A stretch of DNA of 64,000 nucleotides from Accumulibacter sp. GTDB taxonomy: Bacteria > Pseudomonadota > Gammaproteobacteria > Burkholderiales > Rhodocyclaceae. The translations under genes were made by a program, and so were the position numbers. Shown here in pieces: positions 60,898 through 64,000 of the stretch (positions are counted from its first letter, which is position 1; every line of letters begins with the position of its first letter). The stretch is taken from positions 868,001-932,000 of the forward strand of contig JACKLW010000005.1 in the NCBI GenBank assembly GCA_024235715.1, in the 5' to 3' direction. Below the pieces are notes generated by a model. That model ran no database searches. It was not told where the DNA came from and was given only the letters and a program-made list of their open reading frames with translations.

Positions 60898-62117
60898 GTG
60901 GATTCCTTTCTGGGCCGCCTTTGCACTGCTTTCGTGTTTCGGTCCCGTACATTGCCGGCAGCGACCGGGATGCGGGAGTAGTTCTTGCGATAGAAGGACA
61001 ACAGGTTCCCCATCAGTTCGAGCACCAGGAAGCGGCCTTCTTCGACCATCGCCTTCGCTTTCATTGCCGGGACGTTCCTGGACTTTTTCGTCAGCGTCTC
61101 GGAGTGCAGTTCAGCGACGTCGCGCGCGCCGGCCTGCAGATAACCGAGATCCTCGGCAAGTGACCGCAGCTGATCGGAAACGGGATTTTCCGCCTTGAGG
61201 GCCAGATTCTCGACGGCCAGATCCAGCGTCCTGCCGTATCTCTGCACCAGTTCGTCAAAAACTCCCCTGGCGGAGCGTGAAAGGGGTGCCGAACCATACA
61301 TGCCGCCGACGACGGATAGTACAGGAGAGTTAGCCGCGCGATACCGTCTCTCGATCTCTTCACGGAGCTTTTCCGACTGCTGCAGCTGGAGGTGAGCATC
61401 CTCAAGCGTCGCCTGGTCGATCTTGTGCTGGGTGAGGTCGAAAATGATACCGACCAGATGCGTCACCTGGCCGTCGGCGTCCTTGATTTGCGAGATCGAG
61501 AGCAGTTCCGGATAGAGCGAGCCGTCCTTGCGTCGGCTGACGAGTTCACCCTGCCAGAACCCCTGCTCGGCAATCGACGCCCACATCCGTTCGTAGAAGG
61601 CGCGATCCTGCTGGCCGGATGCCAGCAGACGCGGCGTGTTGCCGAGCGCTTCTTCAGCGGAATAGCCGGTGATTGCCGTAAAGGCGCGATTGACGCTGAC
61701 GATGACACCATCGGGTCGGGTAACGATGATGGCTTCACGGGCACTCTCGAAGACCTGGCCAGCCAACGCCAACTGCGCCTCCTTGGCACGTCGCCCGCTG
61801 ACGTCACGCAGGCTGGCGACGGTGGCCGCTTGTCCCGACCAGTCGAATGCCGCGGCACGCAGCTCGGCACGACCGATTCGGCCCGCATCGTCGACCACCT
61901 CGATATCCGCATGAGATTCGCCCGCCATGATCGACAGGCCGAGATCCTTTCCCAGCAACCGGCGGTCACCAAACATGCGCTGAGCACTGTCGTTGGCATA
62001 GAGAACGATTCCCGTCGCATCGAGCACGACGATGCCGTCCGGCATTGCCGCGACCAGGCTTAGAAGCGCCTCCGTGTCGAAGGAGGGACCTTTTTGATTT
62101 TTTGGACCCAGTCTCAT
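60894..62117 (-). CDS. PAS-PAS protein with C-terminal KaiA/RsbU-like helical domain
   Basis: 407 residues, no membrane helix and no kinase boxes. PAS1 (about 15-108) and PAS2 (118-232) are followed by a short coiled coil (233-262). The C-terminal domain (about 283-384) is all helical. Its pattern [14 protein letters not shown]... AEDLG... [12 protein letters not shown]... [26 protein letters not shown] parallels the C-terminal four-helix domain of KaiA (V-x-x-V-V-E-I-H ... L-x-D-V-I-A-H-L-C-E-M-Y-R-R-S-I-P). The RsbU N-terminal domain of the same superfamily is an alternative. The PAS domains would replace KaiA's pseudo-receiver. It overlaps kaiB (ATGA). The KaiA-like call is inference from motif resemblance. 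Confidence 0.7.
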   Translation of the reverse strand: MRLGPKNQKGPSFDTEALLSLVAAMPDGIVVLDATGIVLYANDSAQRMFGDRRLLGKDLGLSIMAGESHADIEVVDDAGRIGRAELRAAAFDWSGQAATVASLRDVSGRRAKEAQLALAGQVFESAREAIIVTRPDGVIVSVNRAFTAITGYSAEEALGNTPRLLASGQQDRAFYERMWASIAEQGFWQGELVSRRKDGSLYPELLSISQIKDADGQVTHLVGIIFDLTQHKIDQATLEDAHLQLQQSEKLREEIERRYRAANSPVLSVVGGMYGSAPLSRSARGVFDELVQRYGRTLDLAVENLALKAENPVSDQLRSLAEDLGYLQAGARDVAELHSETLTKKSRNVPAMKAKAMVEEGRFLVLELMGNLLSFYRKNYSRIPVAAGNVRDRNTKAVQRRPRKEST

Positions 62118-62371
62118 CAGGCAGTCAAAGGATTATCTGTCGTCGCCTCCGTGGCCTGCAGGCGGCGCAAGGTTTCGACGCCGTCGGGCCGCTTGGCCAG
62201 CGTCAATTTTCCGCCAGCATTTTCCATCAACTGACGAGAAACCGCCAGTCCCGTCCCAGTCCCGTGCGGCTGCCGCCAACACTGCTGGCGAAAAACGGAT
62301 CGAAGGCCCGGGCCATGGCGGTTTCCGGCGTGCCAGGACCATGCCGGGCGATACGCGAATTGTCGCACGGC
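62117..62371 (-). pseudogene. Remnant of a histidine-kinase catalytic domain
   Basis: The minus strand encodes the end of a HATPase domain in two frames: CDNSRIARHGPGTPETAMARAFDPFFASSVGGSRTG-like sequence up to the Gly-rich loop, then, after a one-frame shift within GGGACTGGGACGGGACTGG, GTGLAVSRQLMENAGGKLTLAKRP to a TGA. That TGA overlaps the ATG of the KaiA-like gene. No His box or upstream kinase part remains, because the dctB stop is at 62372. It looks like the 3' stub of a deleted kinase gene. Confidence 0.75.
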
Positions 62372-64000
62372 TCAAGCGTTGGGTCGTGCAGCCAGGGCAC
62401 TGTTTTCAGATGCGGCAGGCAGCGTCACGACAAAGATTGCCCCGCCGTCGAGCGCGTTGTGCGCAGCAAGAGTGCCGCCGTAGCTTTCAACGATGGCCAG
62501 TGAAATCACCAGTCCGATGCCCAGTCCCTCGCCGGCCGGCTTGGTGGTGTAGAAGGCCTCGAACAGGTGCTCGAGTACTTCCTCGGGCAAGCCGGCACCG
62601 TGATCGCGCACCTGGATGATTACCTTGTTGCGGTCTTTCCAGGCCGCCAGCTCAAGGACTGCTTCGGTCTGCCCGGCGACGGCGTCGAGGCCATTGCGCA
62701 GCAGGTTCACCAGCACCTGCTCGAGTCGCCCGGCTTCAGCGATCAGCCGCAGCGTGCCGTCCATAGGCGCGACGTCGATGCGGGCCGCCGTTTCGCGACG
62801 ACGTGGCTCGACGATCATCAGGGCGTTTTCGATGGCGCTGACCACCAGCACCGGCTGTGGCGTCGGCGCATCCTTGCGCGAAAAGATCTTGAGCTGGCGG
62901 ACGATGCGGCCGGTACGATCGACGAGTTCGCTGATCATCTGCAGGTTCTCGGCGACCTCGCTGTGTCGCCCGCGCGCCAGCAGTGCGCGGGCGTTGTCGG
63001 CGAAGGTCTGCAGCGCGGCCAGTGGCTGGTTCAGTTCGTGGCTGACGCCGGCCGACATCTGGCCAAGGACGGTGAGCTTGCCGGCTTGCACGGCGGCGTC
63101 ACGCGTTTCGCGCAGAATGGCCTTGGTGCTTTCAAGGGCAGCGATCTGCGCCGTGAGGTCGAGCGTACGTTCGGCAATGCGTCCTTCGAGTTCGGTATAC
63201 ACGCGGCGCAACTCCTCGCGGCGCCGGGAACGATGGCGGAAGTGAGCGGCCAGGCCAAGAGCGAAAGCGGCGCAGAAGGCAACGGCAAGGGCGGCGCTCA
63301 GGGCAGCGCCACGCGCCTCGCCAGGATCGCCAAGCTGCACGACATGCCAGCCCAGTTGGCCCACCGGACGCGTGGTGATCAGATATTCGCGCGCAGCGCG
63401 TTCGGGCAAAGCCAGGCGGATGAGTACGTCACCGGCGATCGGAATTGCCTGCCTTGCCAGTGGTGCGAGGGTGTGACTTCCGTACTTGCGCGTATCGCGC
63501 AGCCGTGCTGCGACCGGGTCGGTGAGCGCTGCCAGGGTACGGTAACGCAAACGGACCTCGGAAGACAGAAAGGCAACGCCGTCGGCATCGGCCAGCAACA
63601 GGGTGTCGCCAGCCCCGGCCATGGCCTGCTCGATACTCTCGAGGCCGACCTTGACGGCGATGACGCCCAGCACCTGATCCTTTCCCCCGATTGGCGCGGC
63701 GAGGAAGTAGCCAGGTTCGCCGGTGGTGACGCCGATCGCGTAGAAGCGCCCGAGACCATCCTTCAGCGCGTCGAGAAAATATGGACGAAAAGCGTAGTTG
63801 TGACCGACAAAGCTGCCTGGCAGGCGCCAGTTGCTGGCAGCCAGCGTTTTCCCGCGGTCGTCCATCAGGTAGGTCACAGCCACCTCGGCACGCTGCCTGG
63901 CGGCCTCCAGGTAGGCGTTGGCAGCGGCGACGCGTTGACGATTGTCGGGTTCCCGCAGCAGTTCGGTCAGGGAGGAGTCGAGGGCCAGCAGACCGGGCAG
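62372..64000 (-). CDS. dctB: DctB-like sensor histidine kinase (5' end outside window)
   Basis: 542 residues visible; the frame stays open to the right edge, where LPGLLALDSSLTELLREPD and YLEAARQRAEVAVTYLMDD fit the DctB periplasmic domain. The double-PDC sensor region (to about residue 245) has RPYFLDALKDGLGRFYAIGVTTGEPGYF. A membrane helix follows (ALAVAFCAAFALGLAAHF), then the DctB-type HisKA motif MSAGVSHELNQPLAALQTFADNA. The HATPase has NLLRNGLDAV, VRDHGAGLP and GEGLGIGLVISLAIVESYGG. It senses C4-dicarboxylates in the family. Its cognate regulator is either beyond the edge or the DctD-like gene at 55972-57297. Confidence 0.93.
   Translation of the reverse strand: MPGLLALDSSLTELLREPDNRQRVAAANAYLEAARQRAEVAVTYLMDDRGKTLAASNWRLPGSFVGHNYAFRPYFLDALKDGLGRFYAIGVTTGEPGYFLAAPIGGKDQVLGVIAVKVGLESIEQAMAGAGDTLLLADADGVAFLSSEVRLRYRTLAALTDPVAARLRDTRKYGSHTLAPLARQAIPIAGDVLIRLALPERAAREYLITTRPVGQLGWHVVQLGDPGEARGAALSAALAVAFCAAFALGLAAHFRHRSRRREELRRVYTELEGRIAERTLDLTAQIAALESTKAILRETRDAAVQAGKLTVLGQMSAGVSHELNQPLAALQTFADNARALLARGRHSEVAENLQMISELVDRTGRIVRQLKIFSRKDAPTPQPVLVVSAIENALMIVEPRRRETAARIDVAPMDGTLRLIAEAGRLEQVLVNLLRNGLDAVAGQTEAVLELAAWKDRNKVIIQVRDHGAGLPEEVLEHLFEAFYTTKPAGEGLGIGLVISLAIVESYGGTLAAHNALDGGAIFVVTLPAASENSALAARPNA

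Noticed and set aside
1-64000. CRISPR array or prophage
   Set aside because: No regularly spaced repeats and no phage structural, integrase or lysis genes were seen in the window.

Overview
The window is high-GC (mid-60s percent) bacterial chromosome with dense, mostly short-spaced genes. Gene content points to a betaproteobacterium, most likely Rhodocyclales and resembling 'Candidatus Accumulibacter': a macromolecular-synthesis operon (rpsU, yqeY-like, dnaG, rpoD), an alaC-alaA-hom cluster, PEP-CTERM secreted proteins, a TAXI-type TRAP transporter with a DUF1850 partner, a DctB/DctD-like regulatory pair, and a kaiBC cluster. The lineage is inferred from recalled gene neighbourhoods, not from a search.

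Layout. 1-4.8 kb: the tail of a transglutaminase-like gene, then three DUF21/CBS/CorC membrane proteins around a divergent promoter region. 4.9-9.6 kb: the rpsU-yqeY-dnaG-rpoD operon with a recognisable sigma70 promoter and a hairpin after rpsU. 9.7-14.3 kb: glgB, a small lipoprotein, and a spermidine-synthase-like gene with a very short SpeD-like protein. 14.3-24.1 kb: patatin lipase, B12-type radical SAM protein, two c-di-GMP enzymes, a PLP decarboxylase, a DUF2461 protein and an FmdB-type zinc ribbon. 24.5-36.7 kb: mepA, two PEP-CTERM proteins, a GST, tail-specific protease, an FNR-box-preceded cytochrome c, a PAS kinase, envelope proteins, tRNA-Ser(UGA) and a BI-1 family protein. 36.7-38.6 kb: a complete group II intron sitting directly behind the BI-1 terminator. 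38.6-51.0 kb: a Mth938-like protein, alaC-alaA-hom without thrC, YihY and a large AsmA-like DUF748 protein, a CoA-transferase and an AEC transporter.

51.0-64.0 kb, all on the minus strand, is the most interesting region. Read 5' to 3' it holds dctB (cut by the window edge), a frameshifted histidine-kinase remnant, a PAS-PAS protein ending in a helical domain that resembles the KaiA/RsbU superfamily, kaiB, kaiC, a PAS-PAS histidine kinase, a DctD-like sigma54 activator, a TAXI solute-binding protein, a fused TRAP permease, DUF1850 and a PP2C phosphatase. The PAS-KaiA-like gene, kaiB and kaiC are overlapping or nearly so. The histidine kinase carries near-identical PAS modules and overlaps the sigma54 activator gene. 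A sigma54-type promoter and a DctD-like operator lie upstream of the TRAP binding protein. I read this as a possible three-part Kai timing module wired to organic-acid uptake. The KaiA-like assignment rests on pattern recognition alone and needs a structural or profile comparison.
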